Below are positions 11,637-20,372 of a stretch of DNA of 64,000 bases, one piece after another. The notes under the pieces are model-generated. The model was not told where the DNA came from. It saw nothing but the letters and a program-made list of their open reading frames with translations, and did no database searches. The stretch covers positions 558,001 through 622,000 of the forward strand of contig NZ_JBNAGA010000002.1 in NCBI RefSeq assembly GCF_049800955.1, written 5' to 3'. Origin of the DNA: JAKVBH01 sp049800955 (GTDB lineage: Bacteria > Pseudomonadota > Alphaproteobacteria > Rhodobacterales > Rhodobacteraceae). Numbering within the stretch: the stretch's first letter is position 1; each line of letters opens with the position of its first letter. The translations under genes and the position numbers were made by a program.

Positions 11637-11796
11637 GGATCCGCGCAGGAGCGTACGCACGCTCCGCAACACCCCGATAAAGGTCAGATTGCCTGACGCA
11701 TTAACCCGAAAGTCCTAAGAGAACCTGAATGCCCCTCCAGCTCTCCACCCCCCAGTGCCTCGCCTGCTGCGCCCCGCGCGGCCCGGAGGGCGTGTG

Positions 11797-12264
11797 ATGT
11801 CGGCGGTCGAGAGCCGGCATGGGGGGTGTCTGTGTGGTGCGGTGCGCTTCATTGCGGAGGATGTGCCGCTGCGCATCGGCGTGTGTCATTGCCCGATGTG
11901 TCAGAAGTGGACCGGCACTGGCCTCGCCGAAGTCTCGATCCCCGAGGACAAGGTGCATTGGCGCGGCCTCAGCCAGATCAAGATTTACCAAAGCTCCGAA
12001 TGGGGAGAGCGCGCCTTTTGCGGCAAATGCGGCTCTGGTCTTTGGTTCCGCGTGACGGAAGAGGGCGAGTTTTACGGCAATTACGATCTGCCGCTGGGCC
12101 TCTTTGACGACACAAGCGGATTTGAGATCGCTTATGAGATCTACGTGGACAAACGCCCCGAGGCGCTGCGCTATCAAGGTCAGGGGCAGGTCCTGCTGAC
12201 GCGGGCGGAATGCGTGGCGAAATTTCCGCGCCTCGCCGAGGATGATCCGGAGGAGGCGCAATGA
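11797..12264 (+). CDS. GFA-family (CENP-V/GFA domain) protein
   Basis: Zinc-binding protein of the Gfa/CENP-V family, typified by glutathione-dependent formaldehyde-activating enzyme; most members have no proven reaction. The 155 residues start at the ATG at 11797 with GGAGG upstream (MSAVESRHGG). The metal-binding cysteines appear in the usual order: GGCLCGAV, then CHCPMC, then FCGKCGSGL. Its end overlaps the next gene by ATGA (12261-12264), so the two are translationally coupled. Together with the hydrolase and a second GFA gene it forms a trio inserted between gltD and gltB. Formaldehyde or another S-hydroxymethyl or thiol-adduct substrate is possible but unproven. Confidence 0.88.
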   Translation: MSAVESRHGGCLCGAVRFIAEDVPLRIGVCHCPMCQKWTGTGLAEVSIPEDKVHWRGLSQIKIYQSSEWGERAFCGKCGSGLWFRVTEEGEFYGNYDLPLGLFDDTSGFEIAYEIYVDKRPEALRYQGQGQVLLTRAECVAKFPRLAEDDPEEAQ

Positions 12265-13067
12265 CCATGCGCTCCGACATCACGATCCGCCAGCTGCGCA
12301 ACACGTATCGCTTCCGCGCCTGGATCTGCGAAGGCCGCAACGAGGAAGACCCCGGCATTGCGGACACGCTTGTCGTGGTGTTTTCCGGGATCGGGGCCAA
12401 GGAGAGCGATTGCCCGGGCTACGAATTTCCGCGCCTTGCGACACAGGATGGCCAGCGCCACGTGCTTTTCATCGCGGATCCGCTGCGCACCTGGCTCAAT
12501 GAGCCGGGTCTGATCGAGGACATCGTCGCGCTCATCGAAGAAACCAAGGCCCGTCTCGGGCTGACGCGTGTTGTGATGATGGGCCATTCCATGGGCGGTT
12601 TCATGGCGAGCGTGCTGCCGTCATTCACGCCGGTTGAGGCGTGTTTGTGTTTCTCGCCGCAGGGCACGGTGCATCCTGATCTGATCCCCGGCGATATGCG
12701 CTGGTGGGAGCATCGGGAGAAGATCACGGAGTATCGCATCCGCGATGCGACCGACTATCTCTCGCCCGCGACCCATTACTACGTGATCTTCGGGCGCGCC
12801 CAGAAAGAGGCCAATCAGATCGAACGGTTTGTTCCGGCGGAGAACCTGCATCTGTTCCTGTTGCCCGATACAAGCCATGACAGCGCCGCCAAGATCAAGG
12901 CCAGCGGGCAATTGGCGCGGCTGATCCGTTTCGCGATCCAGCACCGCCCGCGTATGGTGCGCGAGCTGATGCAGCAGCGCCTGGGGGCCTTGCATCTGAC
13001 AAGCGCCGAGGAACGCGATGCGGCGCTGATGGACGAGGCCGATCAGGCCTCGCAGGTGGCGTCATGA
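12261..13067 (+). CDS. alpha/beta-hydrolase fold protein
   Basis: A 268-residue putative serine hydrolase. The nucleophile elbow GHSMGG sits near residue 110, with VVMMGHSMGG forming the strand-turn-helix. A candidate catalytic histidine lies in LLPDTSHDSAAKI near residue 208. There is no signal peptide or membrane segment, so it should be cytoplasmic. The family is not a specific named esterase; related proteins are usually annotated as hypothetical. ATGA overlaps at both ends (12261-12264 and 13064-13067) couple it to the two flanking GFA genes, suggesting a common substrate chain. A thioester or S-acyl hydrolase role next to GFA proteins would be analogous to S-formylglutathione hydrolase, but that is inference. 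Confidence 0.8.
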   Translation: MTMRSDITIRQLRNTYRFRAWICEGRNEEDPGIADTLVVVFSGIGAKESDCPGYEFPRLATQDGQRHVLFIADPLRTWLNEPGLIEDIVALIEETKARLGLTRVVMMGHSMGGFMASVLPSFTPVEACLCFSPQGTVHPDLIPGDMRWWEHREKITEYRIRDATDYLSPATHYYVIFGRAQKEANQIERFVPAENLHLFLLPDTSHDSAAKIKASGQLARLIRFAIQHRPRMVRELMQQRLGALHLTSAEERDAALMDEADQASQVAS

Positions 13068-13498
13068 GCGCGCAAGACAGCCTGCAGGGCCGCTGCATGT
13101 GTGGCGCGGTCACGGCGGTGGCGCGTCCGACGAAAGACTTCATCACGGCGTGCAATTGCGAGAATTGCCGACGTTGGGGCGGCGGGACGTATTTTGCCTT
13201 TCACGTCGATGCCGCCAGCGCGGAGATCACCGGGCCGGTCAAGACCGTCTCTGTTGCGCCTTGGGCGGAGCGGGGCTTTTGCAGCGCCTGCGGGTCCAAT
13301 GTGTCGTACCGGATCGTGGCCGAGGGGCCGCATCACGGGGTGTTGAAATTATCTGCCGGTTTGTTCCCCGAGGGGACGGGCCTGCCTTTGGGTGTGGAGT
13401 ATTTCACCGATGAGCGGCCCACCGCCTTCGATCTCTCCCGCCCTCATGAAGAAATGACAGCGGAGGCAGTGCGCGCGCTGTTGTCCGGTGAGCCGTAA
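13064..13498 (+). CDS. second GFA-family protein
   Basis: A 144-residue paralogue of the protein encoded at 11797-12264, with the same cysteine arrangement: GRCMCGAV, CNCENC and FCSACGSN. The C-terminal part (EGTGLPLGVEYFTDERP) resembles the corresponding region of the first GFA protein. It starts by ATGA overlap with the hydrolase gene and ends 11 bases before gltB, so it is very likely cotranscribed with gltB. Residues outside the cysteines differ considerably from the first copy, which argues for divergence in substrate rather than a recent duplication. Function not established. Confidence 0.87.
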   Translation: MSAQDSLQGRCMCGAVTAVARPTKDFITACNCENCRRWGGGTYFAFHVDAASAEITGPVKTVSVAPWAERGFCSACGSNVSYRIVAEGPHHGVLKLSAGLFPEGTGLPLGVEYFTDERPTAFDLSRPHEEMTAEAVRALLSGEP

Positions 13499-13509
13499 GG
13501 AGATCTACC

Positions 13510-16500
13510 ATGACCAAGTTTGATGCAGATTGGGTTCGGAACGAGGAAGAAAAACGCCGCTGGATGGCCGAGAATGGGCTGTTCCGCGAAGAGCATGAGC
13601 ATAGCTCTTGCGGTGTGGGTCTTGTTGTCTCGCTCGATGGCAGCCCCTCGCGGCAGGTGGTTGAGGCGGGCATCACCGCGCTCAAGGCGATCTGGCACCG
13701 CGGCGCTGTGGATGCCGATGGCAAGACGGGCGATGGCGCGGGCATTCATGTGCAGATCCCGGTCAATTTCTTCTACGATCAGGTGGAGCGGACAGGCCAC
13801 AAGCCCCGCAAGGACGAGCTTTTGGCCGTGGGTCAGGTGTTCCTGCCGCGCACGGATTTTGGGGCTGCCGAGACCTGTCGGACCATTGTGGAATCTGAAG
13901 TTCTGCGCATGGGTTACTACATTTACGGTTGGCGCCATGTGCCCGTCGAGATTGGCTGTCTGGGCGAGAAGGCCAATGCGACGCGGCCCGAGATCGAGCA
14001 GATCCTGATCTCCAATTCCAAGGGCGTGGATGAGGAGACGTTTGAGCGCGAGCTTTATGTCATCCGGCGCCGGATCGAGAAGGCGGCGGCGGCCGCGCAG
14101 GTGGGTGAGCTGTATATCGCGTCGCTCTCCTGCCGCTCGATCATTTACAAGGGGATGATGCTGGCGGAGCAGGTTGCGGAGTTTTATCCCGATCTGCAGG
14201 ATGAGCGGTTCGAGAGCGCCTTTGCGATCTATCACCAGCGCTATTCGACCAACACTTTCCCGCAATGGTGGCTGGCGCAGCCCTTCCGCATGCTCGCCCA
14301 CAACGGCGAGATCAATACGCTCAAGGGCAATGTGAACTGGATGAAGAGCCATGAGATCCGCATGGCGTCGAGTTTCTTTGGCGAGATGGCCGAGGATATC
14401 AAGCCGATCGTGCCGCAGGGCTCGTCGGATTCGGCGGCTTTGGATGCGGTCTTTGAGGTGATGGTGCGGGCGGGACGCTCGGCGCCGATGGCCAAGACCA
14501 TGTTGATCCCCGAGAGCTGGTCGCAATCGGCGGTGGAGCTGCCGCAGGCGTGGCGGGATATGTATTCCTATTGCAACTCGGTCATGGAGCCATGGGACGG
14601 CCCGGCCGCTCTGGCGATGACCGATGGGCGCTGGGTCTGTGGCGGGCTGGATCGCAATGGTCTGCGCCCGATGCGCTATGTCGTGACGGGCGATGGTCTG
14701 CTGATTGCGGGCTCCGAGGTGGGCATGGTGCCCACCGATGAGGCCGGCATTGTCGAGAAGGGCGCGCTTGGGCCCGGGCAAATGATTGCCGTTGATATGG
14801 CGGAGGGCAAGCTCTTCCATGACACCGAGATCAAGGACAGCCTGGCGGCGGCGCGCCCCTTCGGCGATTGGGTTGGCAAGATCAATGAGCTGGACGACGT
14901 GCTCTCCGGGGTGACGGAAGCGCCGATGTTCACCGGATCTGATCTGCGCAAGCGCCAGATTGCGGCGGGCTATACAGTTGAAGAGCTTGAGCAAATCCTG
15001 GCACCCATGGCGGAGGACGGCAAGGAGACGCTGGCCTCGATGGGCGATGACACGCCCTCTGCCGTGCTTTCCAAGAAGTATCGCCCACTCAGCCATTTCT
15101 TCCGGCAGAACTTCTCACAGGTCACGAACCCGCCGATCGACTCCTTGCGCGAATACCGTGTGATGAGCCTCAAGACGCGGTTCGGCAATCTCAAGAACGT
15201 GCTGGACGAGAGCTCGGCCCAGACGGAGATTTTCGTGCTCGACAGCCCGTTTGTCGGCAATGCGCAGTTTGGCAAGCTGATGGAGCAGTTCAACGCAGGG
15301 CTGGTCGAGATCGATTGTACCTTCCCCGCCGATGCCGGCCCCGGCGCGCTGCGCGAAGGGTTGGAGCGGATCCGGGCGGAAGCCGAGGATGCCGTGCGCT
15401 CCGGCGCGGGCCATATCGTTCTGACCGATGAGCATATCTCCGAGGACAAGGTTGCCATGCCGATGATCCTCGCGACCAGTGCGGTGCACAGCCACCTGAC
15501 GCGCAAGGGCCTGCGAACCTTCTGCTCGCTCAATGTGCGCTCTGCCGAATGTGTGGACCCGCATTACTTCGCTGTGCTCATTGGCGCGGGCGCCACGGTC
15601 GTGAATGCCTATCTCGCCGAAGACAGCCTTGCGGATCGGATCGAGCGCGGCCTGCTCGATGGCCCGCTGACCGAGGTTGTCGCGCGCTATCGCAATGCGA
15701 TTGATCAGGGTCTGCTCAAGATCATGTCCAAAATGGGCATCTCGGTCCTGTCGTCCTATCGCGGCGGGCTGAACTTCGAGGCGGTGGGGCTGTCGCGCGC
15801 CATGTGTGCCGAGTATTTCCCCGGCATGCTGAGCCGCATCTCCGGCATCGGCGTGGGCGGTCTTCAGGGCAAGGTGGAAGAGATCCACGCGCTGGCCTTC
15901 AACCGCGGTCAGGATGTCCTGCCCATCGGCGGCTTCTACAAATCCCGCAAATCCGGCGAGACCCACGCCTGGGAAGCGCAGACCATGCACATGATGCAAA
16001 TGGCCTGCAACAAGGCCTCCTATGCGCTCTGGCAGCAATATTCCAAGCGGATGCAGGCCAACCCGCCGATCCATCTGCGCGACCTCTTGGCCATCAAGCC
16101 CATGGGTCAGGCGATCAATATCGACGAGGTCGAAAGCGTGACCGCGATCCGCAAGCGCTTCGTGACGCCGGGCATGTCCCTTGGCGCGCTGAGCCCGGAG
16201 GCGCACAAGACGCTCAACGTCGCGATGAACCGCATCGGCGCCCGCTCCGACAGCGGTGAGGGCGGCGAAGATCCGGCGCATTTCGTGCCTGAGCCCAATG
16301 GCGACAATCCGTCGGCCAAGATCAAACAGGTGGCCTCGGGCCGCTTCGGCGTCACGGCCGAATACCTCAACCAATGTGAGGAGCTGGAGATCAAGGTGGC
16401 CCAGGGCGCCAAGCCCGGCGAGGGCGGCCAGCTGCCCGGCATGAAGGTCACTGACCTCATCGCCCGGTTGCGCCACTCCACCAAGGGCGTGACGCTGATC

Positions 16501-18048
16501 TCGCCGCCGCCGCACCACGATATCTACTCCATCGAAGACCTCGCCCAGCTGATCTACGATCTCAAACAGATCAATCCGCGCTGCAAGGTCTGCGTGAAGC
16601 TGGTCTCGTCCTCCGGCGTCGGCACCATTGCCGCCGGTGTGGCCAAGGCGGAAGCGGATGTGATCCTGATCTCGGGCCATAATGGCGGCACGGGCGCCAG
16701 CCCTGCGACCTCGATCAAACACGCGGGCCTCCCGTGGGAAATGGGCCTCACCGAGGCGCATCAGGTGCTCGCGATGAACAACCTGCGCGAGCGGGTCACG
16801 CTGCGCACAGACGGCGGGCTGCGCACGGGCCGTGACATCGTCATGGCGGCGATGATGGGGGCCGAGGAATATGGCATCGGCACCGCCGCGCTCATCGCCA
16901 TGGGCTGCATCATGGTGCGCCAGTGCCAGTCCAACACCTGCCCCGTGGGTGTCTGCACGCAGGACGAAGACCTGCGCGCGAAGTTCACCGGCAATGCCGA
17001 CAAGGTCGTGAACCTCATCACCTTCTATGCGCAGGAAGTCCGCGAAGTGCTGGCCTCCATCGGCGCGCGTAGCCTCGATGAGGTCATCGGACGGGCCGAC
17101 CTGCTCACACAGGTCTCGCGCGGCTCCGATCACCTTGATGATCTCGATCTCAACCCGCTGCTGATCACGGTCGATGGCGCGAAAGATATCGTCTACAACC
17201 GCGACAAGGATCGCAATCCTGTGCGCGATACGCTGGATGCGGAGATCGTGCGCGATGCGCAGCGGTTCCTCGAGGATGGCGAGAAGATGCAGCTGCATTA
17301 CGCGGTGCAGAACACGCATCGGACCGTGGGCACGCGCACGTCGAGCCATATCGTCAAGAACTTCGGCATGCGCAATGCGCTCCAGAGCGATCACCTGACA
17401 GTCAAGCTCAAGGGCTCCGCCGGGCAATCGCTGGGGGCCTTTGCAGCGCCGGGGCTCAAGATCGAAGTGGCCGGGGATGCCAATGACTACGTGGGCAAGG
17501 GGCTCTCGGGCGGTGTCATCGTCGTGCGTCCGCCCATGGCCAGCCCGCTCAAGGCCGATGAGAATACGATCATCGGCAACACCGTGCTTTATGGCGCGAC
17601 GGATGGCTATCTCTTTGCCGCCGGACGCGCAGGCGAGCGCTTTGCGGTGCGCAACTCGGGCGCGAAGGTCGTGGTTGAAGGCTGCGGCTCCAACGGGTGT
17701 GAATACATGACCGGCGGCGTGGCTGTGATCCTGGGCGAGATCGGCGCGAACTTCGGCGCGGGCATGACCGGGGGGATGGCCTATCTCTACGACCCGGACG
17801 GCGCGGCGCCTCGTTTGCTCAACATGGAAAGCCTCGTGACCTGCCCTGTGACGGTTGCTCATTGGGAAGCCCAGCTGCGCGGCTTGATCGAGCGGCATCA
17901 CAAGGAGACCGGATCGCTCAAGGCGGCGGACATCATCCAGCATTGGGACATCGAGAAAGGCAACTTTCTTCAGATTTGCCCCATTGAGATGTTGGACAAA
18001 CTGGCGCATCCTATCGGCGTGGAGGAGACGGCGGTTCCGGCGGAGTAA
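13510..18048 (+). CDS. gltB: glutamate synthase (NADPH) large subunit
   Basis: Alpha subunit of GOGAT: releases ammonia from glutamine and adds it to 2-oxoglutarate in a channelled reaction. The 1512 residues match the usual length. The class II glutamine amidotransferase cysteine is Cys34 in SSCGVG, so a 33-residue propeptide must be removed. The central and FMN-binding domains carry LISGHNGGTGASP, and the 3Fe-4S cysteines lie in CQSNTCPVGVC. The C-terminal beta-helix (GXGXG) domain includes the conserved GGVIVVRPP and YMTGGVAVILG runs. Start ATG at 13510 has AAGGAG upstream. A rho-independent terminator follows the stop. It is downstream of the GFA-hydrolase-GFA trio and presumably shares transcription with it. 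Confidence 0.98.
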   Translation: MTKFDADWVRNEEEKRRWMAENGLFREEHEHSSCGVGLVVSLDGSPSRQVVEAGITALKAIWHRGAVDADGKTGDGAGIHVQIPVNFFYDQVERTGHKPRKDELLAVGQVFLPRTDFGAAETCRTIVESEVLRMGYYIYGWRHVPVEIGCLGEKANATRPEIEQILISNSKGVDEETFERELYVIRRRIEKAAAAAQVGELYIASLSCRSIIYKGMMLAEQVAEFYPDLQDERFESAFAIYHQRYSTNTFPQWWLAQPFRMLAHNGEINTLKGNVNWMKSHEIRMASSFFGEMAEDIKPIVPQGSSDSAALDAVFEVMVRAGRSAPMAKTMLIPESWSQSAVELPQAWRDMYSYCNSVMEPWDGPAALAMTDGRWVCGGLDRNGLRPMRYVVTGDGLLIAGSEVGMVPTDEAGIVEKGALGPGQMIAVDMAEGKLFHDTEIKDSLAAARPFGDWVGKINELDDVLSGVTEAPMFTGSDLRKRQIAAGYTVEELEQILAPMAEDGKETLASMGDDTPSAVLSKKYRPLSHFFRQNFSQVTNPPIDSLREYRVMSLKTRFGNLKNVLDESSAQTEIFVLDSPFVGNAQFGKLMEQFNAGLVEIDCTFPADAGPGALREGLERIRAEAEDAVRSGAGHIVLTDEHISEDKVAMPMILATSAVHSHLTRKGLRTFCSLNVRSAECVDPHYFAVLIGAGATVVNAYLAEDSLADRIERGLLDGPLTEVVARYRNAIDQGLLKIMSKMGISVLSSYRGGLNFEAVGLSRAMCAEYFPGMLSRISGIGVGGLQGKVEEIHALAFNRGQDVLPIGGFYKSRKSGETHAWEAQTMHMMQMACNKASYALWQQYSKRMQANPPIHLRDLLAIKPMGQAINIDEVESVTAIRKRFVTPGMSLGALSPEAHKTLNVAMNRIGARSDSGEGGEDPAHFVPEPNGDNPSAKIKQVASGRFGVTAEYLNQCEELEIKVAQGAKPGEGGQLPGMKVTDLIARLRHSTKGVTLISPPPHHDIYSIEDLAQLIYDLKQINPRCKVCVKLVSSSGVGTIAAGVAKAEADVILISGHNGGTGASPATSIKHAGLPWEMGLTEAHQVLAMNNLRERVTLRTDGGLRTGRDIVMAAMMGAEEYGIGTAALIAMGCIMVRQCQSNTCPVGVCTQDEDLRAKFTGNADKVVNLITFYAQEVREVLASIGARSLDEVIGRADLLTQVSRGSDHLDDLDLNPLLITVDGAKDIVYNRDKDRNPVRDTLDAEIVRDAQRFLEDGEKMQLHYAVQNTHRTVGTRTSSHIVKNFGMRNALQSDHLTVKLKGSAGQSLGAFAAPGLKIEVAGDANDYVGKGLSGGVIVVRPPMASPLKADENTIIGNTVLYGATDGYLFAAGRAGERFAVRNSGAKVVVEGCGSNGCEYMTGGVAVILGEIGANFGAGMTGGMAYLYDPDGAAPRLLNMESLVTCPVTVAHWEAQLRGLIERHHKETGSLKAADIIQHWDIEKGNFLQICPIEMLDKLAHPIGVEETAVPAE

Positions 18049-18073
18049 TCTGCCCGAACAGACCCGGATCTGG

Positions 18074-18105
18074 AAAAGGCCAGTGGGACCCCCGCTGGCC
18101 TTTTT
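18074..18105 (+). terminator. rho-independent terminator of gltB
   Basis: AAAAGGCCAG (18074-18083) pairs with CTGGCCTTTT (18095-18104), and the T-run continues the stem. It lies 26 bases after the gltB stop codon. Confidence 0.9.
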
Positions 18106-18171
18106 GCTTGTTTGCTGCGGAAATTAAGGGTCTGATGCGTAGACCAGTGTTTTTTGCTCGGGAGTTTTTGC

Positions 18172-18756
18172 ATGACCAATATTCGATCTGCGGCATTGGC
18201 TGCGCTTGTCTCTGCCTTTGCCCTTCCCGCCTCTGCCAGTCTGATCGACTTTGAAGATCTGTCCGATGGCGACGTGGTGACTAACCAGTTTGCCGGTGTG
18301 ACGTTTTCCTCGATTGGGAGCGGCGTCAACAAAGTGACCACCCAGCCGGGCATTGGGTTTGGCAACAACTTCATTTGTACGGCTGCCTCTGCGCAGGCAA
18401 CCATTGATTGCGCCGGTGAAACCATCCTGACCTTTGATACCGGCGTGTCTGGTCTCTCGTTCTTTCAGGTGGGTGACAATAACACTGGCATTGGAGCTCA
18501 GGTTGATGTCTTTACCGGCGGAGTGTTTGCCTCAACGGTTGATATCCAGGTGTTCGACACGTTCAACACGCCTGATCTCGTTGATTTGACGGCGTTTTCG
18601 AATGTGACGTCCATTCGGATCTACAATGTGACGGATCCTGGCGGTCTTGGCTGGGACAATTTTAGCTTTGATACAGCCGTGGTGCCATTGCCTGCGACGG
18701 CGCTCTTGATGCTGGCGGGACTGGGCGGTTTGGCGGCTGTGCGCCGCAAGCGCTGA
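18172..18756 (+). CDS. VPLPA-CTERM sorting-domain secreted protein
   Basis: A 194-residue exported protein with a Sec signal peptide over residues 1-22 (ending ALPASAS). The C-terminal tripartite sorting signal is VPLPA near 171, then a hydrophobic stretch with LAGLGGL, then RRKR. This is the PEP-CTERM variant recognised in Rhodobacterales by the VPLPA-specific exosortase XrtD, which is not in this window. The mature part is rich in Thr, Val, Asp and Gly, likely a beta-sandwich (FEDLSDGD near the mature N-terminus, WDNFSF near the end), and has one cysteine pair. Start ATG at 18172 has GGGAG upstream. Likely an envelope-anchored or exopolysaccharide-associated surface protein; exact role unknown. 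Confidence 0.85.
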   Translation: MTNIRSAALAALVSAFALPASASLIDFEDLSDGDVVTNQFAGVTFSSIGSGVNKVTTQPGIGFGNNFICTAASAQATIDCAGETILTFDTGVSGLSFFQVGDNNTGIGAQVDVFTGGVFASTVDIQVFDTFNTPDLVDLTAFSNVTSIRIYNVTDPGGLGWDNFSFDTAVVPLPATALLMLAGLGGLAAVRRKR

Positions 18757-18774
18757 GGTTGTGGTCTTTCAATG

Positions 18775-18807
18775 AAAAAGGGTCGGTGCGATGCACCGGC
18801 CCTTTTG
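18775..18807 (+). terminator. rho-independent terminator after the first VPLPA-CTERM gene
   Basis: AAAAGGGTCGGTGC pairs with GCACCGGCCCTTTT around a 3-base GAT loop, with a single G-T wobble. It lies 19 bases after the stop codon. Confidence 0.88.
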
Positions 18808-18823
18808 CTTTACGTGATGGTTT

Positions 18824-18889
18824 GGGGGCGCTGCCCCCGCCGCGCTGGCGCGCGCCTCCCCCGAGGTATTTGGAGACAAAAGAAGGGGC
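18824..18889. repeat. dispersed intergenic repeat, copy A
   Basis: Composed of hairpin GGGGGC-GCT-GCCCCC, a second GC-rich hairpin, then CTCCCCCGAG and an A/T-rich tail ending AAGAAGGGGC. Two relatives occur at 26682-26740 and 51296-51352. It fills the gap between a terminator and the 3' end of cobQ. Confidence 0.7.
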
Positions 18890-18893
18890 GGGG

Positions 18894-20333
18894 TCAGCGA
18901 GCGGTGTTCAGCAGGTCTGTCACATCGAGGCAGTTTTCGAGGTGCGTGGCGAGGGCGTCCAGTGTGGTTTGCACGTCTGCGTCGTAGGTGGTGGTGCTTT
19001 GGGTGTTGTGCTGGGCCAGCCAAGCGGCGCGGAAGGCATCGTCGCGAAAGAGGCCGTGCAGGTAGCTGCCTGTGACGCGGCCATCGGGGGAGCGGGCGCC
19101 TTCGGGCTGGTCTGCGATATGGGCGAAGGGGCGCGCGCGGTCCGGGCCGTCGGTCTGGCCGATGTGGATCTCGTAGCCGCGGATCTGGTGGTTGCCGTAG
19201 GTGGCGGTCACGTTGGTCAGCGCCTTGTCGGGGGTCATGGTCGTGGTGACGTCGAGCAGGCCCAGTCCGGCGTCTGTTCCGGGGGGGCCTTCGATGCCTT
19301 CGGGGTCGGCGACGGTCTGGCCCAGCATCTGGTAGCCGCCGCAGATGCCCAGCACCTGGCCGCCGCGCCGCAGGTGGGCTTGCAGATCGACGTCCCAGCC
19401 CTGGGCGCGCAGGAAGCTGAGATCACCGCGGGTGGATTTGGAGCCGGGAATGATCACGACGTCTGCATCGCCGGGGATCGCCTCACCGGCGGGTAGCATT
19501 GTCAGGCGGACGCCCGGTTCCTGGGCGAGCGGGTCCAGATCGTCGAAATTGGCGATACGGGAGAGGCGCAGGCAGACCACATGCAGGCCGGTGGCGCGCT
19601 TGGGCGTGGCGATGTCGAGCGCATCTTCTGCGGGCAGTTTCCAGGCCTCGGCAAACCACGGGGCTGTGCCGAAGCCGCGCCAGCCGGTCAGCTGTTCGAT
19701 CATCTTGTAGCCGTCGTCAAAGAGCGTGGGGTCGCCGCGAAACTTGTTGATGATAAAGCCTGCGATCAGCGCGGCGTCTTCCGGGTCGATCACGGCTTGG
19801 GTGCCCTTGATCTGGGCGATGACGCCGCCGCGATCGATGTCGCCGCACAGGATCACAGGCACATCGGCGGCGCGCGCGAAGCCCATGTTGGCGATGTCGC
19901 CGGGGCGCAGGTTGATCTCTGCGGGGCTGCCTGCGCCTTCGACGATCACGAGGTCATGGGCGGCTTTCAGGCGGTGAAAGCTCTCCAGCACGGCGCCCAT
20001 GAGCTGCGGTTTGAGTGCGTAATACTCGCGCGCCCGCGCGGTCGTCAGGCGTTTGCCCTGCACGATGACCTGACTGCCCACATCGCTTTCGGGTTTGAGC
20101 AGCACTGGGTTCATATCCGTGTGCGGCTCCAGACCGGCGGCCAGCGCTTGCAGGGCCTGCGCGCGGCCAATCTCGCCGCCGTCCACCGTGACGGCAGCAT
20201 TGTTTGACATGTTTTGCGGCTTGAAGGGCGCAACAGAGAGCCCGCGCTCGCGCGCCGCGCGGCACAGGCCTGCCACCAGCATCGACTTGCCGACGTTGGA
20301 GCCTGTGCCCTGTATCATGATGGCGCGCGACAT
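18894..20333 (-). CDS. cobQ: cobyric acid synthase
   Basis: Amidates the b, d, e and g side chains of adenosylcobyrinate a,c-diamide using glutamine and ATP. The 479 residues comprise an N-terminal ATPase domain with the nucleotide loop GTGSNVGKS (9-17) and a C-terminal class I glutamine amidotransferase domain with the nucleophile segment ICGGYQMLG. Length is typical. It is the first of a three-gene minus-strand group: cobQ lies downstream of cobC by 38 bases, which in turn follows cobD. No riboswitch is visible before this group. The 3' end faces a repeat copy and the terminator of a convergent gene. Confidence 0.97.
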   Translation of the reverse strand: MSRAIMIQGTGSNVGKSMLVAGLCRAARERGLSVAPFKPQNMSNNAAVTVDGGEIGRAQALQALAAGLEPHTDMNPVLLKPESDVGSQVIVQGKRLTTARAREYYALKPQLMGAVLESFHRLKAAHDLVIVEGAGSPAEINLRPGDIANMGFARAADVPVILCGDIDRGGVIAQIKGTQAVIDPEDAALIAGFIINKFRGDPTLFDDGYKMIEQLTGWRGFGTAPWFAEAWKLPAEDALDIATPKRATGLHVVCLRLSRIANFDDLDPLAQEPGVRLTMLPAGEAIPGDADVVIIPGSKSTRGDLSFLRAQGWDVDLQAHLRRGGQVLGICGGYQMLGQTVADPEGIEGPPGTDAGLGLLDVTTTMTPDKALTNVTATYGNHQIRGYEIHIGQTDGPDRARPFAHIADQPEGARSPDGRVTGSYLHGLFRDDAFRAAWLAQHNTQSTTTYDADVQTTLDALATHLENCLDVTDLLNTAR

Positions 20334-20372
20334 GGGTCTAGCGCCTCGCCGGGCGTATTCCGCCAGGGCGCC

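Noticed and set aside
15115..18009. A very long open frame (964 codons) on the strand opposite gltB
   Set aside because: It lies exactly across a textbook glutamate synthase gene, and its product is an Arg/His/Ala/Asp-rich low-information sequence typical of antisense frames in GC-rich codon usage.
18824..18889. Repeat copies considered as CRISPR-like or insertion-sequence remnants
   Set aside because: Copies are single, kilobases apart, without spacers, a transposase or target duplications.
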